From: an uncultured Eubacteriales bacterium | GTDB lineage: Bacteria; Bacillota; Clostridia; Christensenellales; Borkfalkiaceae | DNA length: 64,000 bases | Assembly (NCBI GenBank): GCA_902465495.1 | Contig: CABQND010000002.1 | Location: 14,270 to 78,269 of the forward strand | Direction of reading: 5' to 3' | Shown here: piece after piece, positions 8,969 through 16,768 of the stretch | Layout: each line of letters opens with the position of its first letter | Numbering within the stretch: position 1 is the first letter of the stretch | Program-made: the position numbers and the translations under genes | Notes under the pieces: generated by a model | What the model was told of the DNA's origin: nothing | Database searches by the model: none | The model's input: only the letters and a program-made list of their open reading frames with translations

Positions 8969-11395
8969 ATGAAAAAAAGCAGATGGATGTTGGTGCTGTT
9001 GCTCTCGCTCGTGTTTGCATTGTGCGTGGGAACGGCGACGGTCGCTATGGCGGCTCCGGTGAGCGAAGATCCGACCGATTTTACGATCAGCTACGCGCAG
9101 GCGGAAGAGGGCGGCGATTTTTTCCAGCGTTTGCCGACGGGAGGACAGGAGCAGGAGAACGCAGGAACGGATACGTTTGATAGCAAGGCGGGCACATATG
9201 CGGTGTCCAAGCGCGGCGAGCTCAAATTCGGGAATGTAGCGGGGATGTACAAGGATTTTGTTTTGGAAATGACGATCGATCCCGGTATGGTGAGCGAATG
9301 GAGCCAGCTCCGTATTTGGTTCCGCGTCTATGATCATTATAGCTGGGCGGGAAATTGTTTGAGTTTCAGCCGTACGGCGGACGGCGTGACGAGTGTGCAG
9401 TTTATGACGTCGGGACAAGACGGGTCGATTAACTATAAGTCGATCAGTGATCCGTATAACTATACGCAGGAAGGTGCGCTTCAGCTTCGTTTGGTATCGA
9501 AAGATGCGCAGGCGGCGCTGTTTATCGGCGGGAAGAAAGTGCTCGCGACCGATCAGATCGCAATAGGGGATATCGGCTATTTTGATATCGAATCCTGGGA
9601 GGCTGCGGCGGTTCTCTCTTTCCCGATCAAATGCACGGTCGGCGCGACGGCGGAAGATTTCCTGGAAGAAGGAACGGAGCCGGGCGGTGAAACGGGAGAT
9701 AAGATTGTCTTGGAAGAGGGGCATTACCTCGCCGATTTTGAAAATTTCCAAATCAATGCGGTGGACGGAACGGCGGAGGCGGAAAACACGATCATCGATT
9801 TTAACGGAACGAGTGAAATTTCGGTGGATGTGACGACGAGCAAGCCGATCTTTTCGCAGAGCAGCAATGACGGGGAGAAAGTGATCTACTTCGGATCCGA
9901 TTTCAGCGCGGCACCCGGCAGTGCCGCGACATGGGGAGATTTCACTCTGACGACGACGTTGCGCGCGAACTACATGAGCAACGATTGGTCATGGTCGAAG
10001 CTCATGTTCCGCGGGCAGGACAACCGTTCGTCGGCGACGCAGATCACGGCGAATGCGACCCAGCGCAACTGTTATAAATTCAATTTCAAGCACAATACGG
10101 TCTGGCTGACCAAAGACGTTGAGGGCAAGGAAACGACGATTGCCGCGGCGAATGTGCCGTTCTTGAAATCGCAGTTCTTTGAAGTGAAAATCGTGGCGGA
10201 AGGGTCGTACATAGCCTGCTTTATTGACGGCGAAAAGATCATGGAAGTGAATGACAACTCTTTCGCTTCGGGCATTTTCGGGGTATGCACGTGGCAGACG
10301 GCATACGATGTGCGCGCCATCGAGATCACGGAAGGGGTCTCGGCGGAGGACAAGAACGCGGCACTTGTAAAGAAGTGTGCGGATCTTGATATTGCGGGCG
10401 CGGGGGCGAATTTCCTCGATGACTGGTACATGACCTCGGATACGGGAGCTGCGGAGATACTGCGCCTCGTGACCGTGGACGGTGTGCGCCGCCTGCGCAG
10501 TGACGTGTCTTCGGGGCTCACGACGGCGCTGTTCGGCGATGCGAATTTGCAGGATATGTGGATGACTGTGAAATTCAGCATTTCGGATGCGGAAAACAGC
10601 GGCTGGATCTATCGTCTGCTGTTCCGAAGCAACGGTTGGGCGACCAATTCGTATTATGTGGAAGTGACGGCGGGCGGGCTTTCGCTTGTGCGCAGCGACG
10701 ACGACGTGCTTACGCCGCTCGGCGCATACAGCAAGGCGATCGCGGGCGATACCGAATATAAGGTGGACGTGACCGCGAAACAGGGTACGATCAAGGTGTA
10801 TCTGAACGACGTGCTTATCATCGATGCGATCGACAGCGGGTTCGGCAACAATGACTTCGGCAAAAACATGATGGGACCTGCGGGCATCACGGCATGGAAT
10901 ACGGGATACGAAGTCATGCAGCTCGGTTATGTCGCGTTTACGGGCGACGAGTATACGGGCAGCGGTCAGTCGGACATCGACGTGACGGATCCGACGCTGA
11001 CGATCACGACGGCGGATACGGCGTATGTGGGGGATTCGGTTTCGGTGACGTATGAAGTTTCGGACGATAAGACGCCTGCGGCGGAAATTTCCGTGAGCAT
11101 AGCGGTGGAAAAAGACGGACAATCGGTACGGGTGATCGCAGGGAAATTCAAGGCAAGCGAAACGGGCGAATATCTGATCACGGTGATCGCGACGGATGCG
11201 GCGGGCAATGCGGTGTCGGCGAAAAAGACGATCACGGTCACGGAAAAACCCGCGGGAACGGACGACGGTTCGACGGATGATGGCGCGGAGGGAGGTTGCT
11301 CTTCGGCTGTCGGATCAGGTGTCGGAATCGCGGCGGCGGCGCTTTTGCTTTGCGTTTCGGCTGTCGTGATCTGCACGGCGCGCAAAAAGCAATAA
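8969..11395 (+). CDS. Large secreted multi-module protein with C-terminal membrane anchor
   Basis: 808 residues from ATG 8969, preceded by AAGGAGG. The signal peptide appears to be cut after AMA. Three long beta-rich segments of about 200 residues (roughly 30-225, 240-450 and 470-690) resemble one another in containing W-x-x-LRIWFR / WSKLMFRGQ / WIYRLLFRSN strands and a GGKKV / IDGEKIM / LNDVLII turn. This is the pattern of concanavalin-like (LamG/DUF1080-type) sugar-binding domains. An Ig-like domain follows (VTDPTLTITTADTAYVG onward). The C-terminus is GGCSSAVGSG, a hydrophobic helix, then ARKKQ. It is probably anchored to the envelope and displays glycan-binding modules. No catalytic motif was recognised. 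It appears to be the last gene of the operon, ending at a strong terminator. Confidence 0.75.
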   Translation: MKKSRWMLVLLLSLVFALCVGTATVAMAAPVSEDPTDFTISYAQAEEGGDFFQRLPTGGQEQENAGTDTFDSKAGTYAVSKRGELKFGNVAGMYKDFVLEMTIDPGMVSEWSQLRIWFRVYDHYSWAGNCLSFSRTADGVTSVQFMTSGQDGSINYKSISDPYNYTQEGALQLRLVSKDAQAALFIGGKKVLATDQIAIGDIGYFDIESWEAAAVLSFPIKCTVGATAEDFLEEGTEPGGETGDKIVLEEGHYLADFENFQINAVDGTAEAENTIIDFNGTSEISVDVTTSKPIFSQSSNDGEKVIYFGSDFSAAPGSAATWGDFTLTTTLRANYMSNDWSWSKLMFRGQDNRSSATQITANATQRNCYKFNFKHNTVWLTKDVEGKETTIAAANVPFLKSQFFEVKIVAEGSYIACFIDGEKIMEVNDNSFASGIFGVCTWQTAYDVRAIEITEGVSAEDKNAALVKKCADLDIAGAGANFLDDWYMTSDTGAAEILRLVTVDGVRRLRSDVSSGLTTALFGDANLQDMWMTVKFSISDAENSGWIYRLLFRSNGWATNSYYVEVTAGGLSLVRSDDDVLTPLGAYSKAIAGDTEYKVDVTAKQGTIKVYLNDVLIIDAIDSGFGNNDFGKNMMGPAGITAWNTGYEVMQLGYVAFTGDEYTGSGQSDIDVTDPTLTITTADTAYVGDSVSVTYEVSDDKTPAAEISVSIAVEKDGQSVRVIAGKFKASETGEYLITVIATDAAGNAVSAKKTITVTEKPAGTDDGSTDDGAEGGCSSAVGSGVGIAAAALLLCVSAVVICTARKKQ

Positions 11396-11430
11396 GGCTT
11401 GAACGAAACGGTGACGGAACAATCCGAACG

Positions 11431-11466
11431 TTTAAAAGGGGATGCGTGTGCGCATCCCCTTTTAAA
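11431..11466. terminator. Bidirectional hairpin terminator
   Basis: Perfect 16-bp arms (11431-11446 and 11451-11466) around a TGTG loop, with A- and T-rich outer flanks. It ends the importer/adhesin operon. Confidence 0.85.
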
Positions 11467-11514
11467 GATTTGAAAAAATTGCGTGAAATTGCGCACAGGC
11501 GCAAAATTTTATGG

Positions 11515-11520
11515 TATAAT
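11515..11520 (+). promoter_or_regulatory. TATAAT -10 element next to a start codon
   Basis: TATAAT lies only 6 bases before ATG 11527, so transcription would begin at or next to the start codon. A convincing -35 is not visible; TTGCGC at 11489 gives a long spacer of 20. No Shine-Dalgarno sequence lies between. Confidence 0.4.
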
Positions 11521-11526
11521 TTGCGC

Positions 11527-12615
11527 ATGAAAAATCTGATGGTAAAGCGTCGGTTTACGCGGATGCAGTCTGTGGCAACGCTTGCGCTTGCAACGTCCGT
11601 CTTGTTTTTGCTTGCCGACATTCCCTTTTTAAGTGAATATTTGTTTGCGCGGGGTATCACGCGATGGCTGAGCGGTCTGATCGGACTGATCGCAAACGCC
11701 GTTCCGTTTTCGCTGTACGAGATCGCGGCGATCCTGCTCATCGTCGGCGCTGTTTTACTTATTACAGAGCTGATCGTGCTTCTGCGCCGCAAGCAGTTTG
11801 CGCGGATACGGAAGATTCTGTATCGCCTTCTTTTGATTGCGTTGGGCGTGCTTTTCGCATTCGGCGTATTGTATGCGCCGCTGTACAACCGAAGTTCTGT
11901 ATTCGAGGCGCTCGGATTGTCGCCTGTAAAAGTCACGCAAGAGAATGTATATGCTGCCGCAGAATATTATATCGATGCGTTGAACGGGCTGAGCGCGCGC
12001 ATGGAAAGGGATGAGGACGGAAATGTTTTACCGGAGGTTTCCTTTTCGGAACTTGCCGATATACTCAATGGCGAATATGCCGCGCAGGGCAGCGGATATT
12101 TTTCTCCGTACTATGTGCGCCCGAAGAAGGTAGCGCTGTCGGAGCTGATGAGTTATTTGGGCATTACGGGCATATACATTCCGTTTTTTGCGGAAGCGAA
12201 CGTGAATATCTGTATTCCGACGTATGTTTTGGGAACGACGATGGCGCACGAAATGGCGCATGCCAAAGGTGTTTCGCAGGAGAGCGAAGCGAATATGACG
12301 GCCTATGTGCTTTGTATTCGTGCAGAAAATGATTTTCTTAATTATAGCGGGCTGATGAGCGCTGTTTCCGTTCTTTTGAATGCTTTGCCCGAAGAAGAGT
12401 ATACTGTTTTACGAGGTAAACTGGATGACGCTGTCTTGCAGGAATATCGCAACGCGAGTGCGCATTATGCAAAGTTTGAAGGCGCGATCCAGGAAATTTC
12501 CGAATTTTTCAATGATCTGTTTTTGAAATCGAATGGCGTTTCGTCGGGGATTCGCAGTTACGGTCAGACGACGCAGTGCCTTGTTTCCCTGTATTTGCAG
12601 TTGACGGAAAAGTAG
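11527..12615 (+). CDS. DUF3810-family membrane protein with HExxH motif
   Basis: 362 residues. Hydrophobic segments lie near 20-45, 60-85 and 100-120, followed by a soluble domain containing TTMAHEMAHAKG, where His241-Glu242 and His245 form a zinc-protease type HExxH, and a downstream Glu-rich ESEANMTAYV segment. This layout fits the DUF3810 family, putative membrane zinc peptidases of unknown substrate. The start was set at ATG 11527. No ribosome site is visible, and the mRNA may be leaderless; a later ATG at 11539 has no better site. It is convergent with ktrA across a shared terminator. Confidence 0.78.
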   Translation: MKNLMVKRRFTRMQSVATLALATSVLFLLADIPFLSEYLFARGITRWLSGLIGLIANAVPFSLYEIAAILLIVGAVLLITELIVLLRRKQFARIRKILYRLLLIALGVLFAFGVLYAPLYNRSSVFEALGLSPVKVTQENVYAAAEYYIDALNGLSARMERDEDGNVLPEVSFSELADILNGEYAAQGSGYFSPYYVRPKKVALSELMSYLGITGIYIPFFAEANVNICIPTYVLGTTMAHEMAHAKGVSQESEANMTAYVLCIRAENDFLNYSGLMSAVSVLLNALPEEEYTVLRGKLDDAVLQEYRNASAHYAKFEGAIQEISEFFNDLFLKSNGVSSGIRSYGQTTQCLVSLYLQLTEK

Positions 12616-12635
12616 CGAATTTGCCATAGTTTCTA

Positions 12636-12679
12636 TAAAAAATACCCGCCGCACAGATAAGTGCGGCGGGTATTTTTTA
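12636..12679. terminator. Shared terminator of convergent genes
   Basis: Perfect 19-bp arms (12636-12654 and 12661-12679) around a 6-nt loop. A tracts on one side and T tracts on the other let it serve both strands. Confidence 0.9.
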
Positions 12680-12685
12680 TTATTA

Positions 12686-13330
12686 TCAATGAATGATTTT
12701 ATCAATATCTGTTCTGCGGCACATAACGATGAGTCGTTCCGAAGAATTGAACTCATAGTCGGCGGAGGGAAGGGGCGTAAGGTTTCCGCCTCGTTTAACT
12801 GCCAGTATATTGAGATTATACTTTGCGCGCACACCCTTGTCGCGAATGGTTTTTCCTTCCCACGACGGCGGGGTGGGTATTTCATAGATCGCGTATTCGG
12901 GGGTGAGCTGGATGTAGTCAAAAATGTTGTTCGCACTGTATTTTACGGCGAGTCGTTCCGCCATTTCTTTTTCGGCGTACACGACGTCGTCTGCGCCGTT
13001 GCGAAGCAGAAATTTTGCCTGAATTTCGGTGGACGCGCGAGACAGCACAAATTTGGCGCCCGCCTCTTTCAAAAGGGAAGTGGTTTCCAGGGATGATTGA
13101 AAGTTTTCTCCGACGGACACGACACAAAGGTCAAAGTTATCCACTCCCAATGAATCCAGAACGGCGGGTTTGGTTGCGTCGCCGATCTGCGCGCTCGTTA
13201 CAAACGGAAGCATTTCATTGACTTTTTCTTCACTCGTGTCGAGCACCATGACGTGGTTTCCGAGTTCGGTGAATTTTTTTGCCATGTACGACCCGAACCT
13301 TCCGAGTCCGATGACTAAAATAGATTTCAT
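12686..13330 (-). CDS. ktrA: KtrA/TrkA-type potassium channel regulatory subunit
   Basis: 214 residues. It begins with a Rossmann nucleotide-binding RCK_N domain (GLGRFGSYMAKKF, the G-x-G-x-x-G loop at about 7-12, and an acidic end to the second strand in VMVLDTSEEKV). An RCK_C domain follows, containing TPPSWEGKTIRD and LPSADYEFNSSERLIVM. KtrA rings bind ATP/ADP and often c-di-AMP and gate the KtrB potassium translocator in the membrane. GGAGAC precedes the ATG. It lies 102 bases downstream of ktrB on the same strand. Confidence 0.93.
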   Translation of the reverse strand: MKSILVIGLGRFGSYMAKKFTELGNHVMVLDTSEEKVNEMLPFVTSAQIGDATKPAVLDSLGVDNFDLCVVSVGENFQSSLETTSLLKEAGAKFVLSRASTEIQAKFLLRNGADDVVYAEKEMAERLAVKYSANNIFDYIQLTPEYAIYEIPTPPSWEGKTIRDKGVRAKYNLNILAVKRGGNLTPLPSADYEFNSSERLIVMCRRTDIDKIIH

Positions 13331-13432
13331 ATTGTCTCCTCAAAATTTATCTGCCGCGGTGTCTGCCGCGCACATTTCAAAACGGCGTTTTACCGTTAAA
13401 ATTCGATGGCGTACACAAAATCAAATAAACGC

Positions 13433-14779
13433 TCAGCCGATTCTGATCTTTTCCATCGGCAATTCTGCTGCAGGTACGGAGGGGGTGCGCAGAGAGAGCA
13501 TAAACGTGACGCATCCCGCACGGCCAAGATACATCAAGATCGCGAGCACGATTTCGGACCCGACGGAAAGATAGGGTGTTATGCCGAGAGTCAATCCCAC
13601 TGTGCCGATGGCGGAAAATACTTCGAACACGATATCGGTCAGTGAGGAGATGTTGGGGTTGTTTTGCTCAAACATAGAAATGAGAACAATTCCTATGGTA
13701 GCAAAGAGCAAATAGAGGGTCACGAATTGTGCCGCGCTTTTCACATTCTCTTCATCCAAGCGTCTGCCGAAACATTCGACGGAACATTTGCCTCGCAGAA
13801 AAGAAACGACGGAGAGCAGAAGTGTGGAAAAGGTGTTAGTCTTGATGCCGCCGGCAGTCGAGCCGGAGGAACCTCCGATGAACATAAGTACAATGGTGAT
13901 AAAGATTGTGGCGGTTTTGACACTTCCCGCACCCGATAAGGGAAGGACGTTAAATCCTGCCGTACGAGGCGATGTCGCCGTAAAGAACGAAGAAAGAATG
14001 CGCTCGCCCCAAGGCAGATCGTTTTCGGCAATGAAGATCAGAATGGTCGGAATGACGATGAGCGCTGCCGTAGTGATGAGAACCAGTTTTGTGTGCAGGG
14101 AATACTTGCGGAAATGCAAACGGTTTTCGCGCAAATCTTGCCAAACAAAAAATCCGAGTCCGCCTACGATGATAAGAAGCGGCACGGTGATGCAGATAAT
14201 GGGATCGCCCGAGTAAGAAGAGAGAGAAGCAAACTCAATGCCGTTTATACCCATGAGGTCAAAGCCTGCATTGCAAAAAGAAGAAATGGAAGTAAATACG
14301 GCAATATAAATGCCTCTGCCCCAGCCGAAATCGGGCACAAACCGGAAACAGAGCACAAAAGCGCCGAGCGCTTCAAAAACCAGCGTGCCGACGAGGATGG
14401 TCATGGTAAGTTTTACCATGCCGCCGACGACGGGCGCGTTGACCGATTCCTGCATGAATTTGCGTTCTTTAAGCCCGATCTTGCGGCCTCCCAATCTCCA
14501 CAGTGCGAACACGATCGTCATGAATCCGAGTCCGCCCATTTGGATGAGCAAAAGGATCACGATCTGTCCGAAGGTGGACCAATACAGGAAGGTGTCTTGC
14601 AGAACGAGTCCCGTCACACAGGAAGCGGAAACAGCCGTAAACAGCGCTTCCATAAAAGGCGCATGATCCACTTGCTTTGTCGAGATGGGCAAAAGTAACA
14701 GGATCGTCCCTATAATAATAACAGCGAGATAGCCGAGCGTAAGCAAGCGCACGGGTGTCAAGCGTATTTTTCGTTGCAT
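13433..14779 (-). CDS. ktrB: KtrB/TrkH-type potassium translocator
   Basis: 448 residues with the four-fold membrane-pore-membrane repeat of the Trk/Ktr/HKT superfamily. Selectivity-filter-like segments are seen as AVSASCVTGL, SSFCNAGFDL, TSPRTAGFNV and SAIGTVGLTL, each with the conserved Gly. It moves K+ (probably Na+-coupled) through the cytoplasmic membrane under control of KtrA. GCGGAGG precedes the ATG. The order ktrB-ktrA is compatible with a two-gene operon. Confidence 0.93.
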   Translation of the reverse strand: MQRKIRLTPVRLLTLGYLAVIIIGTILLLLPISTKQVDHAPFMEALFTAVSASCVTGLVLQDTFLYWSTFGQIVILLLIQMGGLGFMTIVFALWRLGGRKIGLKERKFMQESVNAPVVGGMVKLTMTILVGTLVFEALGAFVLCFRFVPDFGWGRGIYIAVFTSISSFCNAGFDLMGINGIEFASLSSYSGDPIICITVPLLIIVGGLGFFVWQDLRENRLHFRKYSLHTKLVLITTAALIVIPTILIFIAENDLPWGERILSSFFTATSPRTAGFNVLPLSGAGSVKTATIFITIVLMFIGGSSGSTAGGIKTNTFSTLLLSVVSFLRGKCSVECFGRRLDEENVKSAAQFVTLYLLFATIGIVLISMFEQNNPNISSLTDIVFEVFSAIGTVGLTLGITPYLSVGSEIVLAILMYLGRAGCVTFMLSLRTPSVPAAELPMEKIRIG

Positions 14780-14790
14780 AAAGCCTCCGC

Positions 14791-14840
14791 GACAATCATT
14801 GTCAGCATGAATTATATATCATTTTCGGGATGATTTGCAA
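14791..14840 (-). promoter_or_regulatory. ktrB promoter and palindrome in its leader
   Basis: Reading the minus strand, TTGCAA (14835-14840) and TATAAT (14811-14816) are separated by 18 bases. Between the -10 and the start codon lies a 13-base perfect palindrome GACAATCATTGTC at 14791-14803, a possible operator or short hairpin near the ribosome site. Confidence 0.5.
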
Positions 14841-14913
14841 GCGAATCGCGGCAAATCAACAAATTTTTTACAATTTGTATACAAGCGCGGGCACACGCGC
14901 CGCCGCCCGCCCG

Positions 14914-14919
14914 TATAAT
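14914..14919 (+). promoter_or_regulatory. TATAAT -10 before the nitrilase-like gene
   Basis: TATAAT at 14914-14919 overlaps an in-frame ATG at 14918. This makes that ATG unusable from this promoter and supports the later start at 14942. The -35 region is poor. Confidence 0.45.
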
Positions 14920-14941
14920 GAATAAGAGCGGGGAGGTGCGC

Positions 14942-15616
14942 ATGAAAATACATTTTGTGACGGAGGGGAGCGTCGACGAATATTGGGAGACTCCGAAAAA
15001 AGCGAAGTGCGATGTTTTGCTTTTCGGGTTTAGCGGTTTGGGGGAAGTGGATTATCGCTGCGAACTTGCAGGGGAAACGCAAAAGTTAGAAGACGCGGCG
15101 ATTTTAAGCCGTGAATTGAATTGTGTCGTTATAGCGGGTGCATATACCGATTCGTGCGGCATGCGGTACAAGAGTGCCGTCATAGCCGAAAAAGGGCGAA
15201 TTCTCGGAGTGGCGGATATGTTGCATACAACGGATGAAGAAGATTTTAAATGCGGCGCACATTTAAAAGTATATGAAACATCTGTCGGAAAATTCGGATT
15301 GTGTGTGGGTGAGGACCTGTATTATCCTTCCGTAGCGGAGACGCTTGCACTGTGTGATGCCGATGTTATTTTCAGCGTATTCGGTTGTGCAGAAGATTTT
15401 GCACCGCAACTGATGATGCGTGCATGTGCATTTTGCTCGGGGGTGGCTGTTTGTATGTGTGCGGAAGGTATAGCGCAGGTCGCTCTTCCGGACGGAGATG
15501 TTCCTTTGCGTACGGCAAAGCGAGATTGTGATTTTGTTTTTACGCCTTCGCGGGAATACCGCCTGACTACGGTGCGCTCGCGCGGGCTTGTGCGCAGAAA
15601 GCGCGAAGATTACTGA
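14942..15616 (+). CDS. Nitrilase-superfamily-like protein, catalytic residues apparently lost
   Basis: 224 residues from ATG 14942, with GGGGAGG 5 bases upstream. The alternating strand/helix pattern (VIAGAYTD, AVIAEKGRILGVADMLH, VGKFGLCVGEDLYYPSVAETL, ADVIFSVFG) follows the carbon-nitrogen hydrolase fold. In that fold the triad is Glu (FPE), Lys (yrKxHL) and Cys (C-x-D-L-x-x-P). Aligned by eye, these positions read Phe/Gly (LLFGFSGLGE), Met (VADMLH) and Gly (VGEDLYYP), so all three seem replaced. Either my alignment is shifted (a Cys lies two residues earlier, in GLCVGED) or this is a non-catalytic relative. It is shorter than the usual 260-300 residues. It stands alone and divergent from ktrB. 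Confidence 0.6.
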   Translation: MKIHFVTEGSVDEYWETPKKAKCDVLLFGFSGLGEVDYRCELAGETQKLEDAAILSRELNCVVIAGAYTDSCGMRYKSAVIAEKGRILGVADMLHTTDEEDFKCGAHLKVYETSVGKFGLCVGEDLYYPSVAETLALCDADVIFSVFGCAEDFAPQLMMRACAFCSGVAVCMCAEGIAQVALPDGDVPLRTAKRDCDFVFTPSREYRLTTVRSRGLVRRKREDY

Positions 15617-15709
15617 TACCCAAAGTTAAAATTCGCTAAAATACTTTTCAAAAGCAGTTGCGCGTGGTATAATGATAGCAAAATAAATAAAAAAACGGAG
15701 TGATACATT

Positions 15710-16435
15710 ATGCCCGATCTGAAAAACGCCGGGGAATTTATCAACAGCTATAATAAGATCGATTCGCAGCTGCGGGATTTGTACGGGTTTAAACCGTCGC
15801 AGCCGTTCACGGACGTTGTGCGTCGCTGTGCCGAAAAAAATTCAGTGGTGCGGCGTTATGAAAATGATCTGGCGGATTATGCGCGTCTGCGCAATGCCAT
15901 TGTGCATCAAAGTACGGACGGGCGAATCATCGCAGTACCTTGCGACGATGTAGTAGAAAATATTCAGCGCATCGAGCGCCTGCTCTGCACGCCGCCCACT
16001 TTGGGTGAAACGCTCAAAGACAAGAAGATCGTGAGCATTGAAGATACGATCAGTCTGAAACAGGCGATCCTGCTTATTTCGCGCACGGGATTTTCCAATC
16101 TTCCCGTGTATCGAGGCGGACGCATGGTCGGGATCGTCAATAACCGCCGCATCATTGCGGAGCTTGGCGCGGTGATCGAGGCGGGAAGGGGCGTCGATGC
16201 TTATCTTGCCGAAACGCCCGTGGGGGATATTCTCAGCGAAACGGATCTGTTTATTTATTATAAATTTTTAGGCAAGAAAAATACATTGCAGGATGTGCTT
16301 GCGGCTTTTGAAGAAAACAAAAAATTGCTTGCCGTAGCGGTGAGCGAAAAAGGGAAAGCGGGCGAGCGTATTGTAAATTTCATTACGCCTGCCGATCTTG
16401 TGCAAATATCCAAGATGATGGAGGATTATACCTGA
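15710..16435 (+). CDS. CBS-domain-pair protein
   Basis: 241 residues. The N-terminal 100 residues are helical (FINSYNKIDSQLRDLYGFKP, RLRNAIVHQS) and resemble a small HEPN-like or DUF4145-like helical domain; this is an impression only. The C-terminal part has two CBS motifs: SIEDTISLKQAILLISRTG followed by LPVYRGGRMVGIVNNRRII, and the less conserved second copy ending in ERIVNFITPADLVQI. CBS pairs bind adenine nucleotides and act as sensors. A TATAAT lies about 40 bases upstream, with a weak ribosome site (ACGGAGTGAT). It is monocistronic; the partner is unknown. Confidence 0.75.
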   Translation: MPDLKNAGEFINSYNKIDSQLRDLYGFKPSQPFTDVVRRCAEKNSVVRRYENDLADYARLRNAIVHQSTDGRIIAVPCDDVVENIQRIERLLCTPPTLGETLKDKKIVSIEDTISLKQAILLISRTGFSNLPVYRGGRMVGIVNNRRIIAELGAVIEAGRGVDAYLAETPVGDILSETDLFIYYKFLGKKNTLQDVLAAFEENKKLLAVAVSEKGKAGERIVNFITPADLVQISKMMEDYT

Positions 16436-16469
16436 AAGGGGTAAAATTTACGCAGGGAGCAAAAAACGC

Positions 16470-16498
16470 TTTACAAACGCCGCGAATGCTGGTAAAAT
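16470..16498 (+). promoter_or_regulatory. Promoter of the ileS T-box transcript
   Basis: TTTACA at 16470-16475 and TAAAAT at 16493-16498 with 17-nt spacing. Transcription would start near 16505, giving a leader of about 260 nt. Confidence 0.65.
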
Positions 16499-16504
16499 AA
16501 TCTC

Positions 16505-16742
16505 AATATATAAGGCGATCACGGAGGACAAGTCCGTTGCGCAGACCGTTCCAAAGAGAGCCGCGGCAGGTGAAAGGCGGCGGGCGGGGCGCAAGAGGGT
16601 ATCCCCTCCGAGCCCGCAGAGCGAAATTCGCAGGGAGAGTAGTTTTGCGCGCGGTATTTCTTCCGCGTTATCAAAAAGGGCGTATGTCGGTATGTTTGAG
16701 TGGTCTCTTTGTTTTTCTTGAAACGAGGGACCTTTATTTTTC
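16505..16742 (+). ncRNA. T-box riboswitch, isoleucine specifier
   Basis: The leader shows the T-box stem I landmarks: AGAGAG at 16555-16560, a GCAGGTGAAAG apical segment just after, and a specifier region GGTATCCCCTCCGAGC in which ATC (16601-16603) is an Ile codon. The tRNA-acceptor-binding bulge is UGGU (16701-16704), whose fourth base would pair with an A discriminator, as expected for tRNA-Ile. The terminator is formed by 16702-16714 with 16720-16732, followed by a T-rich run. The T-box core GAGTGGTCTC departs from the usual GGGTGGNACCGCG, but the architecture is intact. Uncharged tRNA-Ile should allow read-through into ileS. Confidence 0.85.
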
Positions 16743-16768
16743 GGAAAAGTCCGCAAGGAGAGTTTTTT

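Noticed and set aside
14918..14920. ATG 14918 as start of the nitrilase-like gene
   Set aside because: It overlaps the TATAAT -10 element and lacks a ribosome site.
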